Below are positions 44,565 to 52,900 of a stretch of 64,000 nt of DNA, piece by piece. Under the pieces are notes generated by a model. That model did not search any database and was not told the origin of the DNA. It saw only the letters and a program-made list of their open reading frames with translations. Origin of the DNA: ZC4RG36 sp964652205 (GTDB lineage Bacteria > Chloroflexota > Anaerolineae > Aggregatilineales > Phototrophicaceae); assembly GCA_964652205.1 (NCBI GenBank), contig CAZZAO010000003.1:1-64000 (forward strand), read 5' to 3'. The position numbers and the translations under genes were made by a program. Within the stretch, counting starts at the first letter, position 1. Every line of letters begins with the position of its first letter.

Positions 44565-46355
44565 ATGAAAAACAGATCGCAGCACTTCATCGGCCTTGTG
44601 CCGCTCATCGTCGCGCTTTGTCTTCTGCTGCCGATCTCGCCAGCCTCGGCAGCGACCCGGCTCAACTATAACCAGCCTGCGACCGGCACCCTGAGCGCCG
44701 GTCAGCAGGCCGAGTACACCTTCAGCGGCCAGGCCGGCGACAAGCCGATCATCAGGGCCAACGCCCACGGCGGCGACATCGTCCCTTATGTCGCGCTCTA
44801 CGACCCGGCAGGCCATCTGATCGGCGAGGACATCAACGGCGGGCTGAAGGGCAACGCGCTGCTCAAGGGGCAGGTGCTGGCCGCTGACGGGACGTATAAG
44901 GTGGTGGTCGCCAATAAGGCGCAGAACGGCAGCGGCAATTACAACCTGCTCATCAGCGAGGAACAGCGGCAGGTGTTCTTCGACGGCCCCGCGACCGGAA
45001 CCGGCGGCAAGCAAGCCTACCAGCTTTCGCAGCCGTGGGATCACAGCAATATCACCTACCATATCCTCAACAAGCTGCCGCAGTTTAGCGAGCAGGAAAC
45101 CCGCGCCATGTTCGCGCAGGCGTTCCAGTCGTGGGCGAGCCTGTCAACGCTGCGCTTCACCGAAGTGGCCGGACAGGGGGACATCAACATTCAGTTCGGG
45201 CAGATCGACGGGCAGTTGAATATCCTCGGCGAAACCTGCCCGCCCTATCAGCCGTGCGATTCCGGCAGCGTGACCTTCGACAGCGACGAGAACTGGACGC
45301 TCGGCCAGCCGACCGGCTTCGGCGATATTTCGCTGCTCGGCGTCGCCAGCCACGAATTCGGTCACGCCATCGGGATGCTGCATACCGACGACCAGAACGC
45401 GCTGATGTTCCCGGAATACAGCCCCTACGTGCTCGCGCCCTCGCAGGACGATGCGGCAGGCGTGGCGCGGCTTTACGGCCCCGGCAACGGCACGGTTTCC
45501 AATCCGCCGGTCGGCAGCAATCCGCCATCGACCAACCCGAACCAGATGCAGGTGACGGACAGCCTCGACAACTCGCACTATACGACTTTCTGGGATTTTG
45601 ACGTGGTCGCGGGCGACACGGCGACGATCACCATGAGCGCGACGCAGGGCGACCTCGACTCGTTCCTCGTGCTGCTCGACGCCAACAATCAGGTGATCGC
45701 CTACGACGACGACAGCGGCGGTGGCCGGAACGCGGCGCTGGCGAATCTGAAGTTCCCGTATGCCGGGACGTACACCGTCGCAGCAACGCGCTACTTGCAG
45801 GCGCAGGGCTACACCGCCGGAAGCTACCGGCTGTCGATCCAGTACGACGTTGGCGCAGGACAGAACACTGTCCCGGCGACGACCGTCGCCAGCGCGCCGC
45901 CGGTCAGCGGCACGGGCGGCGTGCAGGCCAGCGCCGGTCAGCCGTCGCAGCTTCAGCAGCTTCCCTCACTCGACAGCGTCCTGACGAGCGCCTTCGCCGA
46001 CAGCGCCTCACCGGGCAAGCAAACGCGGCAAGGCACGGTCAGCGCCGGTCAGTCGTATAGCTGGCAGCAGAACTGGTGCGCCACGAACTCGCCAACGCTT
46101 GCGGCCAATCTCCAGCAGATCAGCGCGACATTCGCTATCAACGGCCAGCCCGTCAGTCCGAGCGCCGTCTCACAGACGAGCGCAGCCAACGCGCCCTATC
46201 AGTGTCAGGTGTTCTTCGTCGTGCTGTCGAACTGGACGCGCGGCAGCGTCACCCTGACGACGACGCTGACGCTCAGGGGCGCGGTCTTTGACGGCGAGAC
46301 TATCTATCCCGCTGGAGACTACGTCACCGAGTATCAGCTTCAGGCGAGCGGATAA
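44565..46355 (+). CDS. Secreted matrixin-type metalloprotease
   Basis: 596 aa. Signal peptide (1-29, ending SPASA). Residues about 33-132 form a bacterial pre-peptidase (PPC-type) domain. Residues about 150-310 are a peptidase M10A catalytic domain with HEFGHAIGMLH (Zn ligands H263, H267, H273; catalytic E264) and Met-turn Met281. A second PPC domain (about 325-430) follows, then a C-terminal beta domain (about 480-596) with two Cys. No recognisable Cys-switch propeptide is seen. It should degrade extracellular protein. Overlaps nothing; 9 bases after the DUF2207-like gene. Confidence 0.93.
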   Translation: MKNRSQHFIGLVPLIVALCLLLPISPASAATRLNYNQPATGTLSAGQQAEYTFSGQAGDKPIIRANAHGGDIVPYVALYDPAGHLIGEDINGGLKGNALLKGQVLAADGTYKVVVANKAQNGSGNYNLLISEEQRQVFFDGPATGTGGKQAYQLSQPWDHSNITYHILNKLPQFSEQETRAMFAQAFQSWASLSTLRFTEVAGQGDINIQFGQIDGQLNILGETCPPYQPCDSGSVTFDSDENWTLGQPTGFGDISLLGVASHEFGHAIGMLHTDDQNALMFPEYSPYVLAPSQDDAAGVARLYGPGNGTVSNPPVGSNPPSTNPNQMQVTDSLDNSHYTTFWDFDVVAGDTATITMSATQGDLDSFLVLLDANNQVIAYDDDSGGGRNAALANLKFPYAGTYTVAATRYLQAQGYTAGSYRLSIQYDVGAGQNTVPATTVASAPPVSGTGGVQASAGQPSQLQQLPSLDSVLTSAFADSASPGKQTRQGTVSAGQSYSWQQNWCATNSPTLAANLQQISATFAINGQPVSPSAVSQTSAANAPYQCQVFFVVLSNWTRGSVTLTTTLTLRGAVFDGETIYPAGDYVTEYQLQASG

Positions 46356-46389
46356 GCCAGCGCAAAAATGAGCCAACCGCGCTCAACCT

Positions 46390-47400
46390 TCAGGGACGGT
46401 TGCTGACCGAGATAATTTCGGCCATGACGGCGAGGGCGATCTCTTCGGGCGATTTGGCGCCAATCGAGAGGCCAATCGGCGCGTGCAGGCGGGCGAAGTC
46501 CTGATCGGTCAGGCCGCGCTGGCGCAGTCGTTCGAGGCGCAGCGCGTGGGTGCGCCTGCTGCCAAGCACGCCGATGTAAGCCGCATCGCTCCTGAGCGCA
46601 AACTCAAGCGCCGGATCGTCGATCTTGGGATCGTGAGTCAGCAGGGCGAGAAAGGTATTCCGCCCGACCGGTATTGAGGCAAGCGCGCGGTCGGGATACT
46701 CATGGATGAGGGTTACGCCGGGGAACCGTTCGGCGGTCGCAAATGCCTGACGCGGGTCGATCAGCGTGACGGCCATGCCGAGCACGCGCGCATACTGGCT
46801 GAGGGCGATAGCGATGTGAACGCCGCCCACCATAATCAGATGCCGCTGTTCCTGCGCCGGGTCAATCATGACAGCGCAGCCGAGCAGCGACTCCCGCCCC
46901 GGCGTCGCCTGATGGGGCGCGTCGGCCAGCGCCCTGACCTGCGCGTCGGGCAGGATGGCGTTCGCGTAAACGAGGCTGCCGCGCTGGTCGAGCGCCAGTT
47001 TCGCGCCCGCCGCCGCCCCTTCGACGACCGTCAGGGTGGTCAGGGCCGGGTGAGCAGCGGCAGCGCGCCACCAGGCGGTATCCAGCGGCTCGACCCAGAT
47101 GCTGATTTCGCCGCCGCACGAGAGGCCCACGTCCCACGCCTGTTGATCGCTGACGCCGAAATGCAGCAGGCGCGCCTGGCTATCAGCCAGCACCTCAAGC
47201 GCCTGATCGACCACGGCGGCCTCGACGCAGCCGCCGCTGACCGAGCCGATCATCTGCATATCGGCGCTGACGGCCATTTTCGCTCCGGCCTGACGCGGCG
47301 CTGACCCCCACGTTTCGACCACGGTAGCGAGCGCAACCGGTTTGCCAGCGGCCAGCCACTGATCGACGGTTTCTACAAGCTCACGCATTGTGTTAGCCAC
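46390..47400 (-). CDS. XdhC/CoxI-family molybdenum cofactor insertion protein
   Basis: 336 aa from a GTG at 47400; an ATG at 47388 is equally good. N-terminal XdhC domain (about 1-75: TWGSAPRQAGAKMAV, then GSVSGGCVEAAV) binds sulfurated molybdenum cofactor. C-terminal Rossmann-like domain about 185-336 (LIMVGGVHIAIALSQYAR, LLTHDPKIDDPALEFAL, YIGVLGSRRTHALRLERL, APIGLSIGAKSPEEIALAV). Such chaperones sulfurate and insert the cofactor into xanthine-dehydrogenase-type enzymes. Here it diverges from the hydroxylase operon at 47589-52693, which it most likely serves. Cytoplasmic. Confidence 0.93.
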   Translation of the reverse strand: MANTMRELVETVDQWLAAGKPVALATVVETWGSAPRQAGAKMAVSADMQMIGSVSGGCVEAAVVDQALEVLADSQARLLHFGVSDQQAWDVGLSCGGEISIWVEPLDTAWWRAAAAHPALTTLTVVEGAAAGAKLALDQRGSLVYANAILPDAQVRALADAPHQATPGRESLLGCAVMIDPAQEQRHLIMVGGVHIAIALSQYARVLGMAVTLIDPRQAFATAERFPGVTLIHEYPDRALASIPVGRNTFLALLTHDPKIDDPALEFALRSDAAYIGVLGSRRTHALRLERLRQRGLTDQDFARLHAPIGLSIGAKSPEEIALAVMAEIISVSNRP

Positions 47401-47519
47401 TCACTCATTGCAGGATACTCGTATGATAGCGAGATTGCCCCGGTTACGACACAGACCATCTGCCCTTCGTTATGGTCTTAATGCGCGTCGGCCTTTGTTT
47501 CCTAAAGTCATGAACGCGC

Positions 47520-47525
47520 TATAAT
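47520..47525 (+). promoter_or_regulatory. Candidate -10 box of the molybdenum-hydroxylase operon
   Basis: Perfect TATAAT, 63 bases before the GTG at 47589. A TTGTTT (47495-47500) lies 19 bases upstream, a little far for a -35. Confidence 0.4.
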
Positions 47526-47588
47526 AACGGCGAACTTCCACTTGTAATACGGTCTTTTCAGGCGCTATGCCGATTGGAGATGCAAATC

Positions 47589-47948
47589 GTGGCCGATAAA
47601 GAAGCAATGAAAGCATTTTATGACCGCCAGCTCGATTTTATCGCCAGGAAAGACATCGAAGGGCTGATCGACAACCAGTACACCCCGGACGCCGAGCTGC
47701 TGAATTTTGATTACTATATCAAGGGCGAGAAGGCGCTGAAGGACTATTTCCGCAGTTACATCGACGGCCTCGGCTACATTAAGCTGATCTCGACCGACAA
47801 GTTCTCGGTCGGCGACGACTCGATGATGTTCGAATCGACGGTTGAGGTCGCTGGCGGAATCGCCAGAGTTTATGATGTGATGCTGATGCGCGACGGCAAG
47901 ATCTGGCGACACTTCGCCGGGCTGCTCGGTTTCACGCCGAAGTCGTAG
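47589..47948 (+). CDS. SnoaL/NTF2-like protein 1 of the molybdenum-hydroxylase operon
   Basis: 119 aa if the GTG at 47589 is used (GGAGA, then 8 bases); ATG 47580 or TTG 47574 would add a few residues. NTF2-like cone fold: FYDRQLDFIARKDIEGLI, then YYIKGEKALKDYFRSYI, LISTDKFSVGDDSMMFEST, and MRDGKIWRHFAGL. It is clearly paralogous to the C-terminal half of the next gene and to the third gene (shared pattern FY-Q, G-x-EAL-x-x-YF, STD-K/R-F, DGKI-x-x-x-F). No catalytic residues of known ester cyclases are recognised. First gene of the operon that includes the large and FAD subunits. Confidence 0.75.
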   Translation: MADKEAMKAFYDRQLDFIARKDIEGLIDNQYTPDAELLNFDYYIKGEKALKDYFRSYIDGLGYIKLISTDKFSVGDDSMMFESTVEVAGGIARVYDVMLMRDGKIWRHFAGLLGFTPKS

Positions 47949-47957
47949 AGCAACCTC

Positions 47958-48058
47958 TCCCTCACCCCAACCTCTGGTCAGGCCCGCTGCGCGGCACGAG
48001 CGAAGCCCTAACCACTTCGTCTCCCGGCGGGAGAGGGGCTTCATTTCCCCTCTCCCGG
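47958..48058. repeat. Interspersed CTCACCCC-type repeat with 11-bp hairpin
   Basis: CCTCTCCCTCACCCC, then CCTCTGGTCAGGCCCG, a spacer, and a perfect stem CGGGAGAGGGG (48028-48038) with CCCCTCTCCCG (48047-48057), loop CTTCATTT. Lies between NTF2-like gene 1 and the iron-sulfur gene. No T run, so read-through is likely. Confidence 0.6.
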
Positions 48059-48143
48059 CATCGAGTCAGGTCACGGCAGGCTGGCCGATGGACGGGTGAT
48101 TGAGAGAGCCTCATCGTTCGCTGATTGAAGAACGAGGAACGTT

Positions 48144-48953
48144 ATGCAGGTATCTGTAACGGTCAATAATCAGACGCACAGCGCCGAGGTTGAGCCGCGG
48201 CTGCTGCTGGTCGACTTTCTGCGCGAGCAGGTCGGGCTAACCGGCACAAAGGTGGGCTGCGATACCGGCCAGTGCGGCGCGTGCGTCGTGCTGATGGACG
48301 GCGTCTCGGTCAAGAGCTGCGCGCTGATCGCCGCGCAGGCCGACGGCAGCACGATCACAACCATCGAAGGTGTGTCGGCGATGGGCCATCTGAACGCATT
48401 GCAGGCCGGTTTTCAGGCGATGCACGCCGTCCAATGCGGCTTCTGCACTCCCGGCATGATGATGTCACTCTCCGACCTGATCGAGCGCAGCCCGAACGCG
48501 ACTGAGCCGGAAATCCGCGAATGGCTGGCTGGCAACCTGTGCCGCTGCACCGGCTACGAGAACGTCATCCGCGCAGTCGAAGCGTCACGCAGTATCGCAG
48601 CCAACCCGGCGCATATGCTGCCGGATTCCACCTTCAAAGTCCTGTACGAGCAGCAGGTCATAGCGATGCAGTCAGGCGACATCGACGCCTGGGCTGAGTT
48701 CTACAGTGACGACATCATCCTGACCACCTTCGAGGGCGTCATCAGCGGTAAGGAAGCGCTCAAGGGCTACTTCGCCGACTATCTGAACCAGCGGCGCAGC
48801 ATCGAGATTCTCTCGACCGACCGATTCATCGAAGCGCCGAACGCCTTCTATGTCGAAGCGACCGTGCGGGTCGATGGCAAGGTGACGCACATCTACAACG
48901 AGTTCGTCGTCCAGTCCGGCAAGATCACGCATCAGTTCGCCAGCGTGAAATAA
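48144..48953 (+). CDS. [2Fe-2S] subunit of a molybdenum hydroxylase fused to an NTF2-like domain
   Basis: 269 aa; GAGGA 6 bases upstream. Residues 1-150 are a complete CoxS/CutS-type iron-sulfur subunit: proximal cluster Cys39, 44, 47, 59 (CDTGQCGAC then C) and distal cluster Cys98, 101, 133, 135 (CGFC, CRC), which pass electrons from the molybdenum centre to FAD. A normal subunit ends near residue 160. Here residues about 163-265 form a second domain, NTF2-like (VLYEQQVIAMQSGDIDAWAE, then GKEALKGYFADYLNQRRSI and LSTDRFIEAPNAFYVEAT), homologous to the flanking genes. The reading frame is continuous through the junction, with no repeat or frameshift at it. Fusion of these domains is not a known standard architecture. 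Confidence 0.9.
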   Translation: MQVSVTVNNQTHSAEVEPRLLLVDFLREQVGLTGTKVGCDTGQCGACVVLMDGVSVKSCALIAAQADGSTITTIEGVSAMGHLNALQAGFQAMHAVQCGFCTPGMMMSLSDLIERSPNATEPEIREWLAGNLCRCTGYENVIRAVEASRSIAANPAHMLPDSTFKVLYEQQVIAMQSGDIDAWAEFYSDDIILTTFEGVISGKEALKGYFADYLNQRRSIEILSTDRFIEAPNAFYVEATVRVDGKVTHIYNEFVVQSGKITHQFASVK

Positions 48954-48967
48954 GCGGGAGCAGAAGC

Positions 48968-49381
48968 ATGATTGTTGTGAGCAACACCCCGGCTCCGCTG
49001 CAATTTGACCCGAACAGCCGGATTAAAATCGCCATCGACACGCCCCGGAAGGCGTTCTACGAGGAACACGTCCGCTACCTCGACGCCGGAGACTTCCGCC
49101 AACTGGTGGAAACGCATTACGCCGCAGACGCCATCGTTATGTCAACCGAGTACGTCGTCGTGGGGCGCGAGGCGCTGTTACGCCACTTCGCCAAGTACAC
49201 CGGGCTGATGGCGCATCTCTCGGTCGTAACGACCGATAAATGGATCGAGTCGGAAACTACGTTCGCCTTCGAGGCGACGTCGCGCACCCAGTGGGGGCTA
49301 TCGCGCGTACACGATGCTTTTGTCCTGCGCGACGGCCTGATTTACCGCCACTTCACCGGCAGCATCCCCATGGTGCGCTAG
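48968..49381 (+). CDS. SnoaL/NTF2-like protein 2 of the molybdenum-hydroxylase operon
   Basis: 137 aa; GGGAG 8 bases upstream, 14 bases after the fusion gene. An N-terminal stretch of about 25 residues (VVSNTPAPLQFDPNSRIKI) precedes the NTF2-like domain: FYEEHVRYLDAGDFRQLVE, VVGREALLRHFAKYTG, VTTDKWIESETTFAFEAT, LRDGLIYRHFTGS. The domain is paralogous to the other two copies. It is followed 16 bases later by the large subunit. Likely forms hetero- or homo-oligomers with them. No catalytic residues recognised. Confidence 0.78.
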   Translation: MIVVSNTPAPLQFDPNSRIKIAIDTPRKAFYEEHVRYLDAGDFRQLVETHYAADAIVMSTEYVVVGREALLRHFAKYTGLMAHLSVVTTDKWIESETTFAFEATSRTQWGLSRVHDAFVLRDGLIYRHFTGSIPMVR

Positions 49382-49397
49382 ACGAGGAATAACCCTG

Positions 49398-51791
49398 ATG
49401 GCTGAACACGTCTTTGGAAAGCCCGTCAAGCGCAAGGAAGACCCGGCAATGCTTCAGGGCCACGCGCCCTTCATCGCCGACATCACTCTGCCGAACATGG
49501 CGTACATGGAAATCCTGCGCAGCCCGCACGCGCACGCGCGCATTCTCTCGGTCGATACGTCGGCAGCGGAAAAGATGCCCGGCGTCCTCAAGGTCATCAC
49601 CGGCAAGGATTTGATTGGTCGCATGAGGCCGCTGCCGTGCGTCTGGATTCCCGGCGGCGTCGAGAGCCATTTCCCGCTGCATCCGCAGAACGTCCCCGGC
49701 GCAGGGATGCCGCTGCAATCCGAAAAAGTCCTGTTCATCGGCGACGGGGTGGCGGCGATTGTGGCCGAGACTCGCTATCAGGCGCAGGACGCCCTGAGCG
49801 CGATCAAGGTCGAGTATGAGGTGCTGGAAGCCGTCACGCAGGCCGATCTGGCGGTCGCTGACGGCGCGCCGCAGCTTCACGACGTCGTGCCGAACAACCT
49901 CAATGCCTACTGGACGTGCGGCGACCCGGCAGCGACCGATCAGGCGATCAAACAGGCCGAAGTGGTCGTCGATATCGACATCCTCAACCAGCGCACGATC
50001 AACAGCCCGATTGAGCCGCGCGGCGCGGTCGGGGCCTACGACGCGGTCACGGGGGATTTCACGCTGTACGCCAGCACCCAGTCCCCGCACAACCACCGCC
50101 TGATCCTGTGCTTTTACGTCCTCAACCTGCCGCTGAACAGGCTGCGGGTGATTTCGCCGACGGTGGGCGGCAGCTTCGGCACCAAAGGTTATGTCTACCC
50201 GGATATGCCGCTGGTGCTGTTTCTGGCGCGCGAACTGAACCGCCCGATCAAGTGGGTCGACTCGCGGGAAGGCTATATGCGCTCGACCGTCCAGGGCCGC
50301 GATCACAAGCAGCACGCACAGATGGCCGGAACGCGCGACGGCAAAATTACCGCGCTGCGCTGCACCAGCTACGCCAATCTCGGCGCGTACCCATCGACCA
50401 TCGGCCCCGGCGTCGCCACCGCCATGATGGGCCGCAGCATCACCGGCTCCTACGCCATCCCTGACGCTTTCTGCGAGGTCTACGCCGCCTTTACCAACGT
50501 CGTGCCGCTGGGCGCGCAGCGCGGCTCCGGGCGCGCGGAAGCGACCTTCATGGTGGAAAGGCTGATCGATCTGTACGCCGCCGAAATCGGCATCGACCCG
50601 GCGGAAGTCCGACTGAAGAACATGGTGCAGCCCGAACAGATGCCGTATGACAACGGCCTCGGCTGGCTGTATGACTCCGGCGATTACCCGCGCCTGCTGA
50701 AGCGCGCGCTGGAGATGGCGGGCTACGCCGGCATCCCGGCACTCAAGGAAGAAGCAAAAAGACGCGGCAAGCGGCTCGGCGTGGGCATGGCGAGTTTCGT
50801 CGCCGTCAGCGGCGTCGGCCCTTCCCCACGGATGGCGAAGGAAGGGATGCTCGGCGGGACGTGGGAAGCAGCCAGCATTCGCATCGAACCCACCGGGGAA
50901 GTGGTCTGCACGGTCGGCTCGAAGCCGCACGGCCAGTCGCATGACACGGTGTTCGCGCAGATCGTGGCCGACCAACTGAGCATCCCGGTCGAACGGATTA
51001 TCGTTCGCCATTCGGATACGGTCGGGACGCCGTTCGGTCAGGGCAGCTACGGCAGCCGCTCGTTCAGCATGGCTGGCCCGGCGCTGTACATCACCGCCGA
51101 AAAGCTGATCCAGAAAGCCTGCGTCGCGGCGGCGCATCTCCTCAAAGCCGACCCGGCGGAACTGGAGTTCGAGAACAGCCGCTTTTATGTCCGCAGCGAT
51201 CTGAGTCGCGGCATCACCCTGCTGGAAACTTCGCTGGCGCTGTTTTACGCCTGGGATATCCCCGCCGGTGTCGAACCCTGTCTGGAAGCGACGACCTTCT
51301 GGGACGCGCCTGACTTTAATTACCCGAACGGCGCGCAGGTGGCTATCGTCGAGATCGACGAGGAGAGCGGCGAGATCGAACTCAAGCGGCATATCGCCGT
51401 CAGCGACGTCGGCACTATCGGCAACCCGATGGTGATCGAGGGACAAATTCAGGGCGGCATCGTCCACGGGCTGGGACAGGCGCTGTTCGAGCAGGCGATC
51501 TACGATGAGGAAGGCCATCTGTTGAGTAACTCGCTCGAAAACTACGCCCTGCCGAAAGCGCCGGGGCTGCCGCACTTTGAACTGGACTACGTGATGACGC
51601 CGACGCAGCATAACCCGCTCGGCTCAAAGGGCGCGGGCGAAGTCGGCACGGTCGGCGCGACGGCGGCGATTGGCAACGCCGTCTGCGACGCGCTGCGCGA
51701 CTATGGCGTTAAACATCTGGACATGCCGTACACGCCGGAAAAGCTCTGGCACGCCATGCAGGCCCTGCCTTCACCCCCGGCCTCTGGTTAG
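49398..51791 (+). CDS. Molybdenum hydroxylase large subunit (xanthine-dehydrogenase/CoxL family)
   Basis: 797 aa; GAGGAA before the ATG. Binds molybdopterin-cytosine dinucleotide and holds the active site. N-terminal domain about 15-130; then the cofactor domains with GGSFGTKGYVYPD, TQSPHNHR, and the catalytic Glu (E748, GAGEVGTVG), all present. The active-site loop reads GAQRGSGR (372-379), unlike the VAYRCSFR of form I CO dehydrogenase and the AYRGAGR usual in form II. So aerobic CO oxidation by the Cys-bound Cu-Mo centre is not expected. Substrate probably an aldehyde, N-heterocycle or other. The last residues (LPSPPASG) come from an interspersed DNA repeat that runs through the stop. Confidence 0.93.
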   Translation: MAEHVFGKPVKRKEDPAMLQGHAPFIADITLPNMAYMEILRSPHAHARILSVDTSAAEKMPGVLKVITGKDLIGRMRPLPCVWIPGGVESHFPLHPQNVPGAGMPLQSEKVLFIGDGVAAIVAETRYQAQDALSAIKVEYEVLEAVTQADLAVADGAPQLHDVVPNNLNAYWTCGDPAATDQAIKQAEVVVDIDILNQRTINSPIEPRGAVGAYDAVTGDFTLYASTQSPHNHRLILCFYVLNLPLNRLRVISPTVGGSFGTKGYVYPDMPLVLFLARELNRPIKWVDSREGYMRSTVQGRDHKQHAQMAGTRDGKITALRCTSYANLGAYPSTIGPGVATAMMGRSITGSYAIPDAFCEVYAAFTNVVPLGAQRGSGRAEATFMVERLIDLYAAEIGIDPAEVRLKNMVQPEQMPYDNGLGWLYDSGDYPRLLKRALEMAGYAGIPALKEEAKRRGKRLGVGMASFVAVSGVGPSPRMAKEGMLGGTWEAASIRIEPTGEVVCTVGSKPHGQSHDTVFAQIVADQLSIPVERIIVRHSDTVGTPFGQGSYGSRSFSMAGPALYITAEKLIQKACVAAAHLLKADPAELEFENSRFYVRSDLSRGITLLETSLALFYAWDIPAGVEPCLEATTFWDAPDFNYPNGAQVAIVEIDEESGEIELKRHIAVSDVGTIGNPMVIEGQIQGGIVHGLGQALFEQAIYDEEGHLLSNSLENYALPKAPGLPHFELDYVMTPTQHNPLGSKGAGEVGTVGATAAIGNAVCDALRDYGVKHLDMPYTPEKLWHAMQALPSPPASG

Positions 51792-51803
51792 GCCCGGTCG
51801 GCG
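51763..51803. repeat. Interspersed TCACCCCCGGCCTCTGGTTAGG repeat overlapping the coxL-type stop
   Basis: Same unit as 47958-47984 (CACCCC, CCTCTGGT, AGGCCCG). It encodes the last residues of the large subunit and the TAG itself. Confidence 0.6.
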
Positions 51804-51847
51804 CTACCTGATCTAAGGTTCAAACCCTTCGGACGGAGGACGTTGGT

Positions 51848-52693
51848 ATGTTGCCAGCAAGTTTCAACTACGTCGCGCCGAGCAGCGTTCTGGCTGCCGT
51901 CGAGGCATTGAGTACGACACCGGGCGCGCGTTTCGCCGCCGGAAGCGTTCATCTGCTGATCGACCTGAAAATGCGCCGGGTCAACCTGAGCACGCTGGTC
52001 GATCTACGCAAAATCCCTGAACTCTACGGCGTCATGACCGAGGGCGAAGGGCTGAAGATCGGCGCGATGACGTCGCTGCGCGCCGTGATGGACGACAGGG
52101 CGATCCAGTCGCGTTACGGCGCGCTGGCCGAGGCCGCTGCCCGGAGCGGCGACGCGCAGATGCGCAATATGGAAGCCATCGGCGGGGCGCTGGCCTATGC
52201 GTCGCCAGCGAGCGCCATCGCGGCGGCAGTGCTGGCGCTCGACGCCACGATCTGCGCCACCGGAATACAGGGCGCGCGCCGCATCCCTGCCGCGACGTTT
52301 TTTACCGGCGACAGAACGACTGCGCTGGCGCCTGACGAGATCATCACGGCGCTGTCGCTGCCGAAGCCGTTCACGGGCAGCGTTTACGAACAGCTTCGCC
52401 ACCCTGCGCATCTGGGCGCGATCTGCGGCGTGGCTGCCGCTGTGCCAAAGGCGGCTGACGGCAGCCTCGAGCGGACACGCATCGGCGTGACCGGCGCGAC
52501 CGACCATGCCTTCCGGCTCACAGCCGTCGAGGATGCGCTGACCGGAAGCACGCTCGACGCGAGCAGCATCGCTTCAGCGGCGTCACGCGCGGCGGAAACC
52601 CGCGACTACCGCTCCGACTTACAATTCTCCGCCGACTACCGCGCGCATCTCGTCACGGTGCTGACGAAACGGGCGTTGTCGCGGCTCACCTAA
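51848..52693 (+). CDS. FAD-binding (CoxM-type) subunit of the molybdenum hydroxylase
   Basis: 281 aa; GGAGG 8 bases upstream, 56 bases after the large-subunit stop. Medium subunit of the hydroxylase (FAD_binding_5 and CO_deh_flav_C): FNYVAPSSVLAAVEAL, then the first FAD loop, here AAGSVHLLIDLKM instead of the usual AGGQSLLPLMKLR, then EAIGGALAYASPASAIAA (second FAD motif, intact) and EQLRHPAHLGAICGVAAAV in the C-terminal domain. The altered first loop may weaken or change FAD binding. Last gene of the operon. A stem (TTGAGGCAG with CTGCCTCAA, about 52713-52748) lies downstream but has no T run. Confidence 0.92.
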   Translation: MLPASFNYVAPSSVLAAVEALSTTPGARFAAGSVHLLIDLKMRRVNLSTLVDLRKIPELYGVMTEGEGLKIGAMTSLRAVMDDRAIQSRYGALAEAAARSGDAQMRNMEAIGGALAYASPASAIAAAVLALDATICATGIQGARRIPAATFFTGDRTTALAPDEIITALSLPKPFTGSVYEQLRHPAHLGAICGVAAAVPKAADGSLERTRIGVTGATDHAFRLTAVEDALTGSTLDASSIASAASRAAETRDYRSDLQFSADYRAHLVTVLTKRALSRLT

Positions 52694-52900
52694 CGACTCG
52701 CCTGCCAGCCCGGTTGAGGCAGAGAACAGGTCACACGCCCTGCCTCAACGGGCTTCGCAGGAGAGGGCGAAGCGGCTGCGCGTCGAACAGACGCGCTTCG
52801 TCTTCGCTTATAGTCAGCCTACATCCCTGTCAAGCCCCCTGCTGGCACTCAATTTCCAGCCTAACGCGCTCTGGGCGGTTAGCTGGCTTATCTGATTCAT
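52694..52900. other. Spacer downstream of the molybdenum-hydroxylase operon
   Basis: Contains an imperfect stem (about 52707-52752) and a smaller one (GCGCGTC 52778-52784 with GACGCGC 52790-52796). No gene. The MITE begins at its right end. Confidence 0.4.

Noticed and set aside
49353..51611. 752-codon open frame antisense to the hydroxylase large subunit
   Set aside because: Very long but purely a codon-bias shadow; no domain and no ribosome-binding site.
49398..51791. Aerobic CO dehydrogenase
   Set aside because: The Cys-containing VAYRCSFR loop needed for the Cu-Mo centre is absent.
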